From Candidatus Accumulibacter necessarius (GTDB taxonomy: Bacteria; Pseudomonadota; Gammaproteobacteria; Burkholderiales; Rhodocyclaceae): a stretch of DNA of 64,000 nucleotides. The notes below the pieces were generated by a model. The model did no database searches. It was given only the letters and a program-made list of their open reading frames with translations, and had not been told where the DNA came from. How positions within the stretch are numbered: the stretch's first letter is position 1; every line of letters begins with the position of its first letter. Shown here piece by piece: positions 27,935-37,574 of the stretch. The stretch covers positions 31,823 through 95,822 of the forward strand of contig JAFLDL010000013.1 in assembly GCA_017302435.1 (NCBI GenBank), read 5' to 3'. A program made the translations under genes and the position numbers.

Positions 27935-28987
27935 CTACGCGAAAACGTCAATCAAGCCCTGGCCGCGACGGTTGGCAAACGACTGGCCCGGCAGCTCGCC
28001 AGCCGAAGCGATGCCAAGTATAGCGTTATCGGCCAGCGGGCGGGGCCGGTGCGACGGCTCTTGCCGACCCCCCGGCTGCTGCGGGAGGGATTCGCTGCCA
28101 ACACTGACCTGTCCCAATTCGATTCCGGCGCTGGCAAACATTTCGCGCAGTCGCGGCGCGGCTGTTTCGATAGCGCCACGAACGTCAGCGCTGGACGAGA
28201 CGAAATGCGCCTTGGCGATGTCCTTGTCCAGGTTCAGCGTGATCTCGATCGACCCTAGTTGTGGCGGATGAAGCGTGAGTTGTGCCAGCTGTTTTTCATT
28301 GCTCGCGAACCACAACAGTTTCTGGCCAAACTCGCTTGCCCAGGCGGGGTCACGTAGTGGCGTTTGCAGGTGGTGCGGGATGTCGTGGCTCACCGCACCA
28401 TTGACCGGGGTTGGCGCGCTCGGCAGCGTGCTCAGAACGCTCGTTGGCGAACCAGCCTCCGGCCCGTTGGGTACGATTCGTTCGGCCGGGGGAGCGGTGA
28501 AGGCGGCAACGGCAAATTTTGCCGGTTGGTCATCAGCGGCCGATGCCCCGGACGGAGACTGCTGCTGGCGATCGCCGGCCGCACCCGCGATTTCCGGGGG
28601 TTCCTGCCGGGGTTCTCTGGCAATTCTGCTTGACGTCGCAGTCATGAGTGGATCTGGCCGAGTTTGCCTCGACGCCTCGAACGCCTGACCCACTGCGCCT
28701 TGCGAGCCGCCTGGCTGATTCAGCGACGGCGGGCTGAACGGTGCCAGGAGCGCTGGGTCGCCAGCGGCAACGCTGCTTTCCGCCATGACTGCCTCGCCGC
28801 TGGCAGTCGCTTCCTGTTCGGGCACGGACTTGCCCACGGCGACTGGCAGGCCGAGCAGTATGCTGGCAAAGTCCGCGCTGATGTCCGCAGTGGGCGTAGC
28901 AGCGGCGCCGTTGGCCGCGCCCTCGGCGGGAGTGGCCCGGATGGGTGATTTCACGAGTGTTGGAACGATGGCGATGGTCATGATCAA
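27935..28987 (-). CDS. fliK: Flagellar hook-length control protein FliK
   Basis: Secreted molecular ruler that triggers the FlhB switch. Low-complexity Ala/Pro/Ser-rich N-terminal two thirds, then the conserved FliK C-terminal domain (about 225-320): WASEFGQKLLWFASNEKQLAQLTLHPPQLGSIEITLNLDKDIAKAHFVSSSADVRGAIE. 350 residues. Lies between fliJ and fliL. Confidence 0.94.
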   Translation of the reverse strand: MIMTIAIVPTLVKSPIRATPAEGAANGAAATPTADISADFASILLGLPVAVGKSVPEQEATASGEAVMAESSVAAGDPALLAPFSPPSLNQPGGSQGAVGQAFEASRQTRPDPLMTATSSRIAREPRQEPPEIAGAAGDRQQQSPSGASAADDQPAKFAVAAFTAPPAERIVPNGPEAGSPTSVLSTLPSAPTPVNGAVSHDIPHHLQTPLRDPAWASEFGQKLLWFASNEKQLAQLTLHPPQLGSIEITLNLDKDIAKAHFVSSSADVRGAIETAAPRLREMFASAGIELGQVSVGSESLPQQPGGRQEPSHRPRPLADNAILGIASAGELPGQSFANRRGQGLIDVFA

Positions 28988-29040
28988 TCCTGTCTGGAAG
29001 CTATCCCTGCCATATAAGCAAACATCGCGCCATCATTCGT

Positions 29041-29487
29041 TCAATCTCCCTGCTCGTTATCCCCCATGCGGGCAGCAAACTCGTCCTGTGTCTTTTGCTC
29101 CTGCCGCAACGCCAGTCGTGCTTCGCTGGCGCTGTGTCGTTCCGCGAGCGCGTCAAAGGCTTTCAGTCGGGTCCGTTGCTCTTGCCACTCTGCCTGGCCA
29201 GCCGCGGTATGCGTCTCCTGCAGGTTGACTGTGTCACGCTGCTGTTTGAGCGCTGCGTCCAGACGGTCGAGGAATTCCTGGTAATTACGCCACTGCGGCT
29301 GCCCGAGTCCATTCTGGGCCGCCAGCCGAAAACGCGTCGTGTATTCATCCCGATACTGCAGCAGCAAGGCGAGTTTCTTCTTTTCGTCACGTTCAACACC
29401 AATCAGGCTGGCGAGGCGCTGTGTCGCTTCGTCGTTGCGATTGCGCATCAGCTCGAGCACGGTTTGCAGGGAGAAGGGTCTGGCCAA
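29041..29487 (-). CDS. fliJ: Flagellar export chaperone FliJ
   Basis: Coiled-coil stalk protein of the export ATPase. 148 residues, almost wholly helical and charged, beginning MARPFSLQTVLELMRNRNDEATQRLASLIGVERDEKKKLALLLQYRDEYTTRF, the family pattern. It follows fliI by 57 bases. Confidence 0.93.
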   Translation of the reverse strand: MARPFSLQTVLELMRNRNDEATQRLASLIGVERDEKKKLALLLQYRDEYTTRFRLAAQNGLGQPQWRNYQEFLDRLDAALKQQRDTVNLQETHTAAGQAEWQEQRTRLKAFDALAERHSASEARLALRQEQKTQDEFAARMGDNEQGD

Positions 29488-29544
29488 GACGGTCTTGCCT
29501 ACCTGCTCAGTGCCGGCGACAGCGCTTCAGCGCAGCGTGGCTCA

Positions 29545-30963
29545 TCAGCTGACGGGGCCAAACAAGGCCTGCACATGAGCGACGCTATCGTCGAAAGCCG
29601 CTCGCTGGCTGAGGCTCTGCTGCAGCAACTCTTCGAACTTCGGATACATGGCGATCGCCTGGTCGAGCTGCGGGTCTGACCCCGCGGCATAGGCTCCAAC
29701 ACTGATCAGATCGCGCGAGCGTTGATAACGAGAAAACAGGCTCTTGAATCTGCGGATACTCTCCAGATGTGATGGCTTGACCAGATTGACCATGGCGCGG
29801 GAGATCGACTGTTCGATGTCGATTGCCGGATAATGCCCAGCATCGGCCAGTGTCCGCGACAGAACGATGTGGCCGTCAAGGATTGCTCTTGCGGCATCGG
29901 CGATAGGATCCTGCTGGTCGTCACCTTCTGCGAGCACGGTGTAGAAACCAGTGATCGAGCCGCCGCCGTCGCGGCCGTTGCCAGCACGCTCGACGAGCTG
30001 GGGCAGGCGTGCGAAAACCGATGGCGGGTAGCCGCGAGTGACCGGTGGCTCGCCAATGGCTAGCGCAATCTCGCGCTGCGCCATGGCGTAGCGGGTCAAT
30101 GAGTCCATGATCAGCAGGACGTGCCGACCGCGATCGCGGAAGTATTCGGCGATGCAAGTGGCGTAGGCTGCTCCCTGGAGACGCATCAGCGGGCTGACGT
30201 CGGCCGGGGCGGCAACGACGACGGCCCGGCGCAGGCCTTCTTCACCAAGAATCTGTTCGATGAATTCCTTGACTTCTCGTCCCCGTTCACCAATCAGTCC
30301 GACGACGATGACGTCAGCCGCGGTATAGCGAGCCATCATGCCGAGCAGCACGCTCTTGCCGACACCCGAGCCAGCAAACAATCCCATCCGCTGCCCACGG
30401 CCGACACACAGGAGGGCATTGATGGCGCGTACGCCAACATCGAGCGCCTGATCGATCGGCGCTCGGGACATCGGGTTGACCGGTCGGCTATGAAGTGGGC
30501 GAAGTGACTCGGTGTGCAGCGGGCCAAGCCTGTCCAGCGGGCGGCCAGCGCCATCGAGGACGCGACCGAGCAGCGAGTCGCCGACCGGGACGAGTTTGGC
30601 ACGGTCGATCGAGCGCCTGCGTGCGGGGGGCGGCAGACCGATTCGCGGCGGCTGGCTGGGTGTTTCGAGAGCGATCACCCGGGCTCCCGGCGACAGACCG
30701 TAAACATCCTCCGTGGGCATCAGGAAGAGTCGCTCGCCATTGAAACCAACCACTTCCGCTTCGATCGGCGAGCCGCCGAACGGTATGATCCGGCATGAAC
30801 TGCCCAGCGGCACCTTGAGCCCCGAAGCCTCCATCACCAGCCCATTGATACGGGTCAGGTGGCCGCTCGGCAGCAGGGAGCTGACCTGGCTGGCGGCCTG
30901 CCGGCAGCCATCAAGGAAGTCGCGCCAGGCAGCGAGATGCTGGTTCGCACCGTCGTCAGTCAT
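29545..30963 (-). CDS. fliI: Flagellum-specific export ATPase FliI
   Basis: F1-like ATPase that powers and orders export. Start at ATG 30963 ([13 protein letters not shown]) overlaps the fliH stop by 4 bases and gives 472 residues. Walker A is in [17 protein letters not shown]; Walker B is in [19 protein letters not shown]; the C-terminal region has [27 protein letters not shown]. Confidence 0.97.
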   Translation of the reverse strand: MTDDGANQHLAAWRDFLDGCRQAASQVSSLLPSGHLTRINGLVMEASGLKVPLGSSCRIIPFGGSPIEAEVVGFNGERLFLMPTEDVYGLSPGARVIALETPSQPPRIGLPPPARRRSIDRAKLVPVGDSLLGRVLDGAGRPLDRLGPLHTESLRPLHSRPVNPMSRAPIDQALDVGVRAINALLCVGRGQRMGLFAGSGVGKSVLLGMMARYTAADVIVVGLIGERGREVKEFIEQILGEEGLRRAVVVAAPADVSPLMRLQGAAYATCIAEYFRDRGRHVLLIMDSLTRYAMAQREIALAIGEPPVTRGYPPSVFARLPQLVERAGNGRDGGGSITGFYTVLAEGDDQQDPIADAARAILDGHIVLSRTLADAGHYPAIDIEQSISRAMVNLVKPSHLESIRRFKSLFSRYQRSRDLISVGAYAAGSDPQLDQAIAMYPKFEELLQQSLSQRAAFDDSVAHVQALFGPVS

Positions 30964-31673
30964 CGCGGATTCGCTTCCTGGCCTGGCTTTAGCCATTCCT
31001 GGCCGACGCCGATCGCTTCGACAACGCGCCGCCAACGTGTTTCCAGGGTCGCGTCGACCTCGCTGGCGCCCAGCTCAACCCGACAGCCGCCGGCCGTGAG
31101 CCGACTGTCTTCGATGATTCTCCAGTTGCTGTGCGAGAGTTGTTCACCCAGATGCTTCCGCACCAGGGTCGCATCATCGGGGTGAACGAACAGCAGGGGC
31201 TGTCCATGATGGGGTTGCAGGGTGGTGACGGCTTCCCTGACAACCGGCAAAAGAAGTTCGGGCTGCAAGCGCAGACTCTGGCGCAAGACCTGATTGGCAA
31301 TTTCAATTGCCAAGGCCAGTAACTGATCCGCGACGCCCTGCTCGATGCTGGCCAGGGCGTGCGTCAGATTGTCCATCAGAGCGGCGATGCTTGCTGCCGC
31401 GGCCTCGGCTGCAGTGATGCCTTCAGTGTAGCCTGCGGCATAACCTGTGTCGTGGGCATCGCCGTACATACGTTCGATGTCAGCGGCCGTTGGCAGTACC
31501 ACGGGCCTCTCTGGCGGCGCGCTTGCCGGCTCGACGGCAAGCGCCGGAGGTGCTTTCTCCGGCAGCGCATCGAGAGGAGCCGACGACGCTGCGCCCTGTT
31601 TCTCTTCATCAAAGGCAGCGACTTCCCAGCGCTGATAGGCGGTCAGCTTCTCCTTGGGAATCCAGTTGCTCAC
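30960..31673 (-). CDS. fliH: Flagellar export ATPase regulator FliH
   Basis: Binds FliI and links it to the C ring. Start taken at GTG 31673 ([23 protein letters not shown]), with a strong GGAGGAAT just upstream; the open frame beyond that is inside fliG in another frame. 237 residues: Pro/Ala-rich N-terminus, a GxxxG-like Ala-rich helix ([25 protein letters not shown]), and the conserved C-terminal V-ATPase E-like domain. Confidence 0.93.
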   Translation of the reverse strand: MSNWIPKEKLTAYQRWEVAAFDEEKQGAASSAPLDALPEKAPPALAVEPASAPPERPVVLPTAADIERMYGDAHDTGYAAGYTEGITAAEAAAASIAALMDNLTHALASIEQGVADQLLALAIEIANQVLRQSLRLQPELLLPVVREAVTTLQPHHGQPLLFVHPDDATLVRKHLGEQLSHSNWRIIEDSRLTAGGCRVELGASEVDATLETRWRRVVEAIGVGQEWLKPGQEANPR

Positions 31674-31686
31674 GATTCCTCCACCG

Positions 31687-32685
31687 TCAAACCATTTCCT
31701 CGCCACCGGCACCACCGAGCACGATCTGTCCTTCATCGGCCAGACGGCGGACGATCTTGAGAATTTCCTTCTGCTCGGACTCCACTTCGGAGAGTCGAAC
31801 CGGACCGCGGGAATCGAGGTCTTCGCGCAGCATTTCCGAGGCGCGTTGCGACATGTTCCTGAAAATCTTCTCGCGCAGTGGCTCGGTGGCACCCTTCATG
31901 GCCAGGATCAGCGACTCCGACTGGATTTCTCGCAATAGCAACTGGATGGCCCGGTCATCGAGATCAAGCAGATTCTCGAAAACGAACATCTCGTCGAGAA
32001 TCTTCTGCGCCAGGTCCGGATCGTATTCACGGATCGAGTCGAGGACCGCGGTCTCATTCGCGCTGCCCATGAAATTGAGCATTTCGGCAACGGTTCGCAC
32101 ACCACCCATGGCCGATTTCTTCATACTCGCAGACCCCGAGAGCAGGCGCAGCATGACGTCATTGAGTTCCTTCAAGGCTTCCGGTTGAATACCTTCGAGA
32201 GTGGCGACGCGCAAGACTACGTCGTTGCGCAGCCGTTCCGAGAGCTGGTTCAGAATCTCGCTGGCATGATCGTGTGCCAGGTGCACGAGAATCGTGGCGA
32301 TGATTTGCGGATGTTCGTTCTTGATCAGATCGGCGACAGTGGGTGCATCCATCCACTTGAGGCCTTCGATACCGTTGGTATCACCGGGTTGCAGGATGCG
32401 AGAGATAAGGTTCGAGGCCTTGTCATCACCGAGCGCTTTGGTAAGTACCGCGCGCACGTAAGCATCGGTGTCTACGTGCACCGCGGCCGTTTCTTCGGCC
32501 GACTTCTGGAATTCGGTCAAGACCTCTTCGACGCGGGTTCGCGGCACCGACTTCAGGGCAGCCATAGCGTGGCCAAGCTTTTGTACCTCTTTCGGACCAA
32601 GGTGCTTGAGTACCTCGGACGCATAGTCCTCACCGAGTGCGATCAGCAGGATGGCGCTTTTTTCCACCGCGTCGTCAGTTGGCAT
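31687..32685 (-). CDS. fliG: Flagellar motor switch protein FliG
   Basis: C-ring protein that contacts the stator. Start at ATG 32685 (MPTDDAVEKSAILLIALGEDYASEVLKHLGPKEVQKLGHAM) gives the usual 332 residues and overlaps the fliF stop by 11 bases. Middle EHPQ motif (LIKNEHPQIIATILVHL) and the C-terminal torque helix region (DLDDRAIQLLLREIQSESLILAMKGA) are intact. Confidence 0.97.
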   Translation of the reverse strand: MPTDDAVEKSAILLIALGEDYASEVLKHLGPKEVQKLGHAMAALKSVPRTRVEEVLTEFQKSAEETAAVHVDTDAYVRAVLTKALGDDKASNLISRILQPGDTNGIEGLKWMDAPTVADLIKNEHPQIIATILVHLAHDHASEILNQLSERLRNDVVLRVATLEGIQPEALKELNDVMLRLLSGSASMKKSAMGGVRTVAEMLNFMGSANETAVLDSIREYDPDLAQKILDEMFVFENLLDLDDRAIQLLLREIQSESLILAMKGATEPLREKIFRNMSQRASEMLREDLDSRGPVRLSEVESEQKEILKIVRRLADEGQIVLGGAGGEEMV

Positions 32686-34408
32686 TGGCGCCGATCCATT
32701 CCTTGATGATGTTGGCGACAATTTTCGGATCCTGCTGCGCCAGGGTACGCGCCTCGGCGAGTTTCTTTTCGAGCAACTCGGCAGGCGTCGGGACGTGCTC
32801 CCTGGCGGCTTGTTCTCCCTGGTCCCCGGCCAGCAGATCGATCTTGCCACCGACTGTTCGCTCCTTTTCTGCCGGCGATTCGCGCATTGTCCTGAGCAGG
32901 GGACGCACCACACCGAGCAAAAGATAGGCGACGATCGCGGCAATTGCGCCATACTTGAGCAGATCCTTGGCCAGGGTGACCATTTCAGGATCGCGCCATG
33001 GCGGCAATCCTTCGTCCTTTTCAAGCGCCGTGAATGGCGCGTTGGCGACGGAAATGGTGTCGCCACGGTCCGTGCTGAAGCCCATGGCCTCCTTGACCAG
33101 ATCACTGATCTGCTTCAGCTCGGCATCCGGCAGCGGTTTGCTGGTCGGCCTGCCGTCCTTGCCGATCTCCTTGCGCTGATTGACCACCACGGCACCTGAC
33201 AGGCGCTTGATCGTGCCGACCGATTGTCGGACGTGCCGGATCGTCTTGTCGATTTCGTAGTTGATCGTCGAACTCTTGCTGGTGTTGAGTGGCTGGCCGA
33301 CGCTGGCGATAGGTGCCTGGACCCCGGCCGCATTGATCTGCCCCGGCAGCGGCTGCACCGGCGCAGCTGTCGCGGCGCCCGGTACCGCGGGCTGGGTCAG
33401 CGGGGCAGTCGCAGGCACCGGTGGTTGATTGCTGAGTGCACCGGGAACGCCCTGCGCCGTCGGGCTGGTGCTGGCCGTTTCGTTGACCTGCTGGCTGCGG
33501 ATAGCGATTTCCGGCGGCGTAGTGTTTGGCCGATGCGTTTCGGCAGTCTGCTCGCTCTGCGAGAAGTCGATGTCGGCAGCGATCTGGACGCGGGCATTGC
33601 CGGGGCCAACGATCGGCGCGAGGATGTCTTCAACTCGCTTGATGATGCTCGCCTCGACTTCCTGGATGTATTTGACCTGGGTCGGGTCGAGGCCGGCTTC
33701 GAGGAGCTTGCTTTTCATCTGCGACAGCAGCGTACCGTTCTGATCGAGCAGCGTGACGCTGGATGCGGCCAGTTGCGGCACGCTGGCGGCAACCAGATTC
33801 TGGACGCCGGCGACCTGGGCCGCGTCCAGCGAGCGTCCAGGGTAGAGATTGAGCAGCACCGAGGCCGATGGCTTCAGCTCCTCTCGCATGAAGACACTCG
33901 GCTTTGGAATGGCCAGGTGCACGCGCGCCGCCTGGACGGCAGCAATCGACTGGATGGTACGCGATAGCTCGCCTTCCAGGCCACGCTGGTAATTGATCTG
34001 TTCGGCAAACTGACTGATGCCGAACTTCTGGCTCTCCATCAGCTCGAAACCGACCGCTCCACCTCTCGGCAGTCCCTGCGAGGCAAGCCGCAGACGGATA
34101 TCATGGACTCTGCCAGAGGGGACGAGAATGGCGCTGCCCGAATCATTGAACCTGAACGGAATGTTCATCTGTTCGAGGGCGGCGATGATCGCGCCGCCGT
34201 CCCGCTCGGTGATATTGGAGAAGAGTATCCTGAACTCGCTTTGCCTGAGCAGGGTGCCGGCGGCGACGAGCAGGGCAATGACCGCGGCGATGGCGACCAT
34301 TAACACCACTTTCTGCTTGTTGCTCAGACGCGTCAGCGCCTCGCGAACGCGATCCAGCGGTGTGCCCGTGCCTAAGGTCTCAGATGTCTCGGTTCCGGCT
34401 GTCGCCAT
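32675..34408 (-). CDS. fliF: Flagellar MS-ring protein FliF
   Basis: Inner-membrane ring that founds the basal body. Start at ATG 34408 (MATAGTETSETLG); the in-frame TTG at 34435 is not needed. 577 residues: first membrane helix about 39-60 (VVLMVAIAAVIALLVAAGTLL), ring-building domains, a Pro/Ala-rich loop (about 320-385), a second membrane helix near residue 480-500, and a C-terminal FliG-binding tail. First gene of the fliFGHIJKLMNOPQR operon, divergent from fleS. Confidence 0.97.
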   Translation of the reverse strand: MATAGTETSETLGTGTPLDRVREALTRLSNKQKVVLMVAIAAVIALLVAAGTLLRQSEFRILFSNITERDGGAIIAALEQMNIPFRFNDSGSAILVPSGRVHDIRLRLASQGLPRGGAVGFELMESQKFGISQFAEQINYQRGLEGELSRTIQSIAAVQAARVHLAIPKPSVFMREELKPSASVLLNLYPGRSLDAAQVAGVQNLVAASVPQLAASSVTLLDQNGTLLSQMKSKLLEAGLDPTQVKYIQEVEASIIKRVEDILAPIVGPGNARVQIAADIDFSQSEQTAETHRPNTTPPEIAIRSQQVNETASTSPTAQGVPGALSNQPPVPATAPLTQPAVPGAATAAPVQPLPGQINAAGVQAPIASVGQPLNTSKSSTINYEIDKTIRHVRQSVGTIKRLSGAVVVNQRKEIGKDGRPTSKPLPDAELKQISDLVKEAMGFSTDRGDTISVANAPFTALEKDEGLPPWRDPEMVTLAKDLLKYGAIAAIVAYLLLGVVRPLLRTMRESPAEKERTVGGKIDLLAGDQGEQAAREHVPTPAELLEKKLAEARTLAQQDPKIVANIIKEWIGANAN

Positions 34409-34513
34409 GCTTGTGATACGGTGAAAAGCCTGCAATCAAGCAAGCAAAAAGCGAAAAAAGGCAGATAATTGCTTTGCTATTGTAGCTGTTAATTGCACGG
34501 GACTTTCCATTCG

Positions 34514-35692
34514 ATGAGTCAACTCGTATCCGCACCGGGTCAAGAGCTCAAGGCCCAGGAACTACAACGGGCTTTTGACACTTTCAACCAGGTTTCACAC
34601 GCGCTGACCCAGGCCTACCAGGGGCTACAGAGCCGCGTCGAGTCCCTGACGGCTGAACTGGCGCTTGCCAACGGGCAGCTGCGGCGGCAGTACGAGGAGA
34701 AGGAAGCGCTTTCCGAACGTCTGTCGCTGTTGCTCAATGCCTTGCCGGCCGGGGTGGTGGTGCTCGACAGCGCTGGCTGTGTTGGCGAAGCCAACCCAGC
34801 GGCACGCCAGATTTTCGGTCAGGCGGTCATTGGCGAAGCCTGGCCGGCACTGGTACGGACCAGGCTGGTGGCCACCGACGCGCCAGGTGAGTGGCGCCTT
34901 GAATCCCGCCGCCTGGCCATCGTCGAGAGTCCGCTCGATTCGGCCGGGGGGCGGATCCTGCTGGTCCATGATGTAACGGCGGCGCACGGCCTCAAGGCCG
35001 AGCTGGAACGTAACCAGCGGCTGGTGGCAATGGGCGAGATGGCGGCTTCGCTGGCACACCAGTTGCGGACCCCCCTGGCAACGGCATTGCTCTATAGCAC
35101 CAATCTCGGGCAGGCACAGCTTACGGATGCCGCGCGCGTCCGCTTCGCCGACAAGACGTCTGCACAGCTCAAGCGCCTCGAGCGCCTGATCCAGGAAGTG
35201 CTGCTGTTCGCTCGCGGGGAGAGCATCGGCCGGGATACGATTCGTGCCGGGCAGCTGCTTGCCGACGCTGCGGAGACCGTCCGACCGCTGTTTTTGGCGA
35301 AGGGGATCGCTTTTCGCGTCACCTGCAGCGCTGACGACGTGTGCCTCATTGGCAGCCGGAAGGACCTTGCCGGTGCGCTGGTGAATCTGCTCGAGAATGC
35401 ATTGCTGGCCTGCGCGGAGGGTGGCAAGGTGATTCTTGGTGCCGAGGTCTCCGGTCTTCAGCTGCGAATCGGTGTCCGCGATACTGGTCCCGGGATCTCC
35501 CCTGAGGTACAGGCACGCGTTTTCGAGCCGTTCTTTACGACGGGCGGGCAAGGGACTGGCCTCGGTTTGGCAATCGCCCTCGGCGTGGCGCGTGCGCACG
35601 GGGGTACCATCAATGTAAATTCGCTTCCGGGGGAAGGGTCCGAGTTCGTGATCCTGTTACCCGTCAAAGCGGAGGCATGGCGAGACAACTGA
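34514..35692 (+). CDS. fleS: Flagellar sensor histidine kinase FleS/FlrB
   Basis: Cytoplasmic kinase of the pair that activates sigma-54-dependent flagellar genes. Start at ATG 34514 (MSQLVSAPGQELKAQELQRAFDTF); 392 residues and no membrane helix. Order: N-terminal coiled coil (about 10-70); a PAS-like segment (LLNALPAGVVVLDSAGCVGEANPAARQIFG); a HisKA domain with the phospho-accepting His in ASLAHQLRTPLATAL; and an ATPase domain with N box LLENALLAC and G box DTGPGISPE. fleR follows 6 bases downstream. Confidence 0.93.
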   Translation: MSQLVSAPGQELKAQELQRAFDTFNQVSHALTQAYQGLQSRVESLTAELALANGQLRRQYEEKEALSERLSLLLNALPAGVVVLDSAGCVGEANPAARQIFGQAVIGEAWPALVRTRLVATDAPGEWRLESRRLAIVESPLDSAGGRILLVHDVTAAHGLKAELERNQRLVAMGEMAASLAHQLRTPLATALLYSTNLGQAQLTDAARVRFADKTSAQLKRLERLIQEVLLFARGESIGRDTIRAGQLLADAAETVRPLFLAKGIAFRVTCSADDVCLIGSRKDLAGALVNLLENALLACAEGGKVILGAEVSGLQLRIGVRDTGPGISPEVQARVFEPFFTTGGQGTGLGLAIALGVARAHGGTINVNSLPGEGSEFVILLPVKAEAWRDN

Positions 35693-35698
35693 GGAAAG

Positions 35699-37078
35699 AT
35701 GGCAGCGATGGCACACGGTTTGCCGATTTTGGTGGTGGAAGACGACTGCGCGCTGCGTGAGGCGGTATGCGATACCCTCGAACTGGCAGGGCAGACCACG
35801 ATTTCCGCGGCGGGCGGCGACGAGGCGCTGCAACTGCTGACCAGACACGCCGTATCGCTGGTCGTCAGTGACGTGCGCATGCTGCCGGTCGATGGCATCG
35901 CCCTGCTCAAGGAGATCCGCAGCCGCTTGCCACAACTTCCGGTCGTTCTGATGACTGCTTTTGCCGACGTCGACCGCGCTGTCGAAGCCATGCGGGCCGG
36001 TGCTTGCGACTTTCTGCTCAAGCCTTTCGAACCGAAAGCCCTGCTCGAACACGTGATGCGCTATCGCTTGCCCGAGTCGCTTGATGCCGGCGGGGTCATC
36101 GCCATAGATCCGGTAACCAGCAATCTTCTCAGCCTCGCAAATCGGGTTGCGCAGACCGATGCGACGGTCCTGCTGACCGGCGAGAGCGGGGTCGGCAAGG
36201 AGGTGGTCGCGCGCTACATTCACCAGCATTCGGCAAGGCACAAGGGGCCGTTCGTCGCCATCAACTGTGCGGCCATTCCCGACAGCCTGCTTGAAGCGAC
36301 GCTTTTCGGCCATGAAAAAGGCGCCTTCAGTGGTGCCCAGAACGCGCAGGCTGGCAAGTTTGAGCAGGCGCAGAATGGGACGCTGTTGCTCGATGAGATC
36401 ACCGAAATGCCGTTTGGCCTGCAAGCCAAACTGCTGCGCGTTCTTCAGGAACGCGAAGTGGAGCGGGTCGGTGGCAAGAAAGCGGTAGTCCTCAATATCC
36501 GCGTTGTTGCCACATCCAATCGGGACATCGCCGACGCCGTGGCGCAGGGTTTTTTTCGGGAGGACCTGTTCTACCGGCTCAACGTCTTTCCACTGCTGAT
36601 CCCGGCACTTCGGCAGCGCGTCCAGGATATCGTCCCGCTGGCGCGCTATTTTCTGGCAGCGCACGGGGCGCGCGCTGGTCGGCCGGGCTTGCAGCTGGGT
36701 GTGTCTGCCGAGGTCGCTTTGCAGCGCTATGCGTGGCCAGGGAACGTCCGCGAGCTGGAGAACATCATCCAGCGTGCGGTCATTCTTGCCCCAGGTGACA
36801 TCGTCGAGATCGATGCCCTGCATCTCGCGGTCGAGCCTCGCGTTGGTCCGACAGCAGGGCAGCGGCCGCCGACCCTCACTCCGGCACGCACCACCGCGGA
36901 ACCAGCCCGGTCGAGACAAAACGACGAACTGAGGGATGTCGAGCGCGAACACATACTGGAGATGCTGGCGGCTGCAGGTGGTTCACGAAAGCTGGCTGGG
37001 CAGCGGCTTGGGATACCCGAGAGAACTTTGCGTTACAAGTTGCGGCAGTATCGCCTGGCGGGGTTTCTTGACGGCTGA
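35699..37078 (+). CDS. fleR: Sigma-54-dependent flagellar response regulator FleR/FlrC
   Basis: NtrC-family activator, 459 residues. Receiver domain with phospho-accepting Asp 58 (VVSDVRMLPVDG); AAA+ domain with Walker A GESGVGKE and Walker B LLLDEITEM. The sigma-54 contact loop reads GAFSGA rather than the usual GAFTGA. A C-terminal Fis-type helix-turn-helix ends ERTLRYKLRQYRLAGF. GAGGAAAG lies against the ATG; a second ATG at 35708 is possible. The likely targets are the CGGCAA-N3-TTGCCG repeats at flgB and in fliE. Confidence 0.94.
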   Translation: MAAMAHGLPILVVEDDCALREAVCDTLELAGQTTISAAGGDEALQLLTRHAVSLVVSDVRMLPVDGIALLKEIRSRLPQLPVVLMTAFADVDRAVEAMRAGACDFLLKPFEPKALLEHVMRYRLPESLDAGGVIAIDPVTSNLLSLANRVAQTDATVLLTGESGVGKEVVARYIHQHSARHKGPFVAINCAAIPDSLLEATLFGHEKGAFSGAQNAQAGKFEQAQNGTLLLDEITEMPFGLQAKLLRVLQEREVERVGGKKAVVLNIRVVATSNRDIADAVAQGFFREDLFYRLNVFPLLIPALRQRVQDIVPLARYFLAAHGARAGRPGLQLGVSAEVALQRYAWPGNVRELENIIQRAVILAPGDIVEIDALHLAVEPRVGPTAGQRPPTLTPARTTAEPARSRQNDELRDVEREHILEMLAAAGGSRKLAGQRLGIPERTLRYKLRQYRLAGFLDG

Positions 37079-37107
37079 TACTCCTGCCAGGTCGATGCCT
37101 GATGACA

Positions 37108-37124
37108 TGGCATGGTGTTTGCTT
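37108..37124 (+). promoter_or_regulatory. Sigma-54 promoter of fliE
   Basis: TGGCATGGTGTTTGCTT has GG at 37109-37110 and GC at 37121-37122, exactly 10 bases apart. It lies 30 bases after the fleR stop. Start of transcription is expected near 37134, ahead of the fliE ATG at 37155. Confidence 0.9.
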
Positions 37125-37154
37125 TTATAAATTGGGCAGTGCTTGGAGGCGCGA

Positions 37155-37478
37155 ATGGACAGCAAGGGTATTGATCAGATGTTGAGCATGTTGCGAGCGA
37201 GTTCGGCGGCCGCCAGCAGCCGCGCTGGCGAGGCGCCGAGTACCCCGACCGGTGCGTCAGACTTCGCCCAGGTATTGCAGACTTCGATCGCGCAGGTCAA
37301 TCAGACGCAGCAGCAGGCGGAAGCCATGGCGGCAAGTTTTGCCGCCGGCAATAGTACCGAGAACCTGCATGAGGTGATGATCGAGCTGCAAAAGGCCAAC
37401 ATCTCTTTTCAGGAAATGATCCAGGTGCGCAACAAACTCGTCTCGGCCTACCATGACGTGATGAACATGCAGGTCTGA
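37155..37478 (+). CDS. fliE: Flagellar MS-ring/rod adaptor FliE
   Basis: Joins the MS ring to the rod and is the first exported substrate. Start at ATG 37155 (MDSKGIDQMLSMLR) with GGAGG at 37145-37149. 107 residues, with conserved LHEVMIELQKANISFQEMIQVRNKLVSAYHDVMNMQV. It normally heads the fliF operon but here sits alone after fleSR, on the strand opposite to fliF, with its own sigma-54 promoter. A candidate activator site lies within its coding sequence at 37330-37344. Confidence 0.97.
   Translation: MDSKGIDQMLSMLRASSAAASSRAGEAPSTPTGASDFAQVLQTSIAQVNQTQQQAEAMAASFAAGNSTENLHEVMIELQKANISFQEMIQVRNKLVSAYHDVMNMQV
37330..37344 (+). promoter_or_regulatory. Inverted repeat CGGCAA-GTT-TTGCCG inside fliE, candidate downstream FleR enhancer
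   Basis: A perfect 6-bp inverted repeat with the same half-sites and 3-bp spacer as the one upstream of flgB, followed by a further CCGGCAA (37345-37351). It lies about 210 bp downstream of the fliE -24/-12 promoter. Downstream enhancers are known for FlrC-type activators; function here is inferred. Confidence 0.6.
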
Positions 37479-37574
37479 CATCCCGTGATTTTTTTCGCTG
37501 GCAGCCACCCTTGGCAGCCGCGCAGTTCCGACGATTGCTCCGGGAGTATTGAATTCTGACCCTGCTGCACCCAT

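Noticed and set aside
34460-34472. Sigma-54-like GG...GC ahead of fleS
   Set aside because: AGGCAGATAATTGC has 9 rather than 10 bases between GG and GC and lacks the leading T; spacing is strict for sigma-54.
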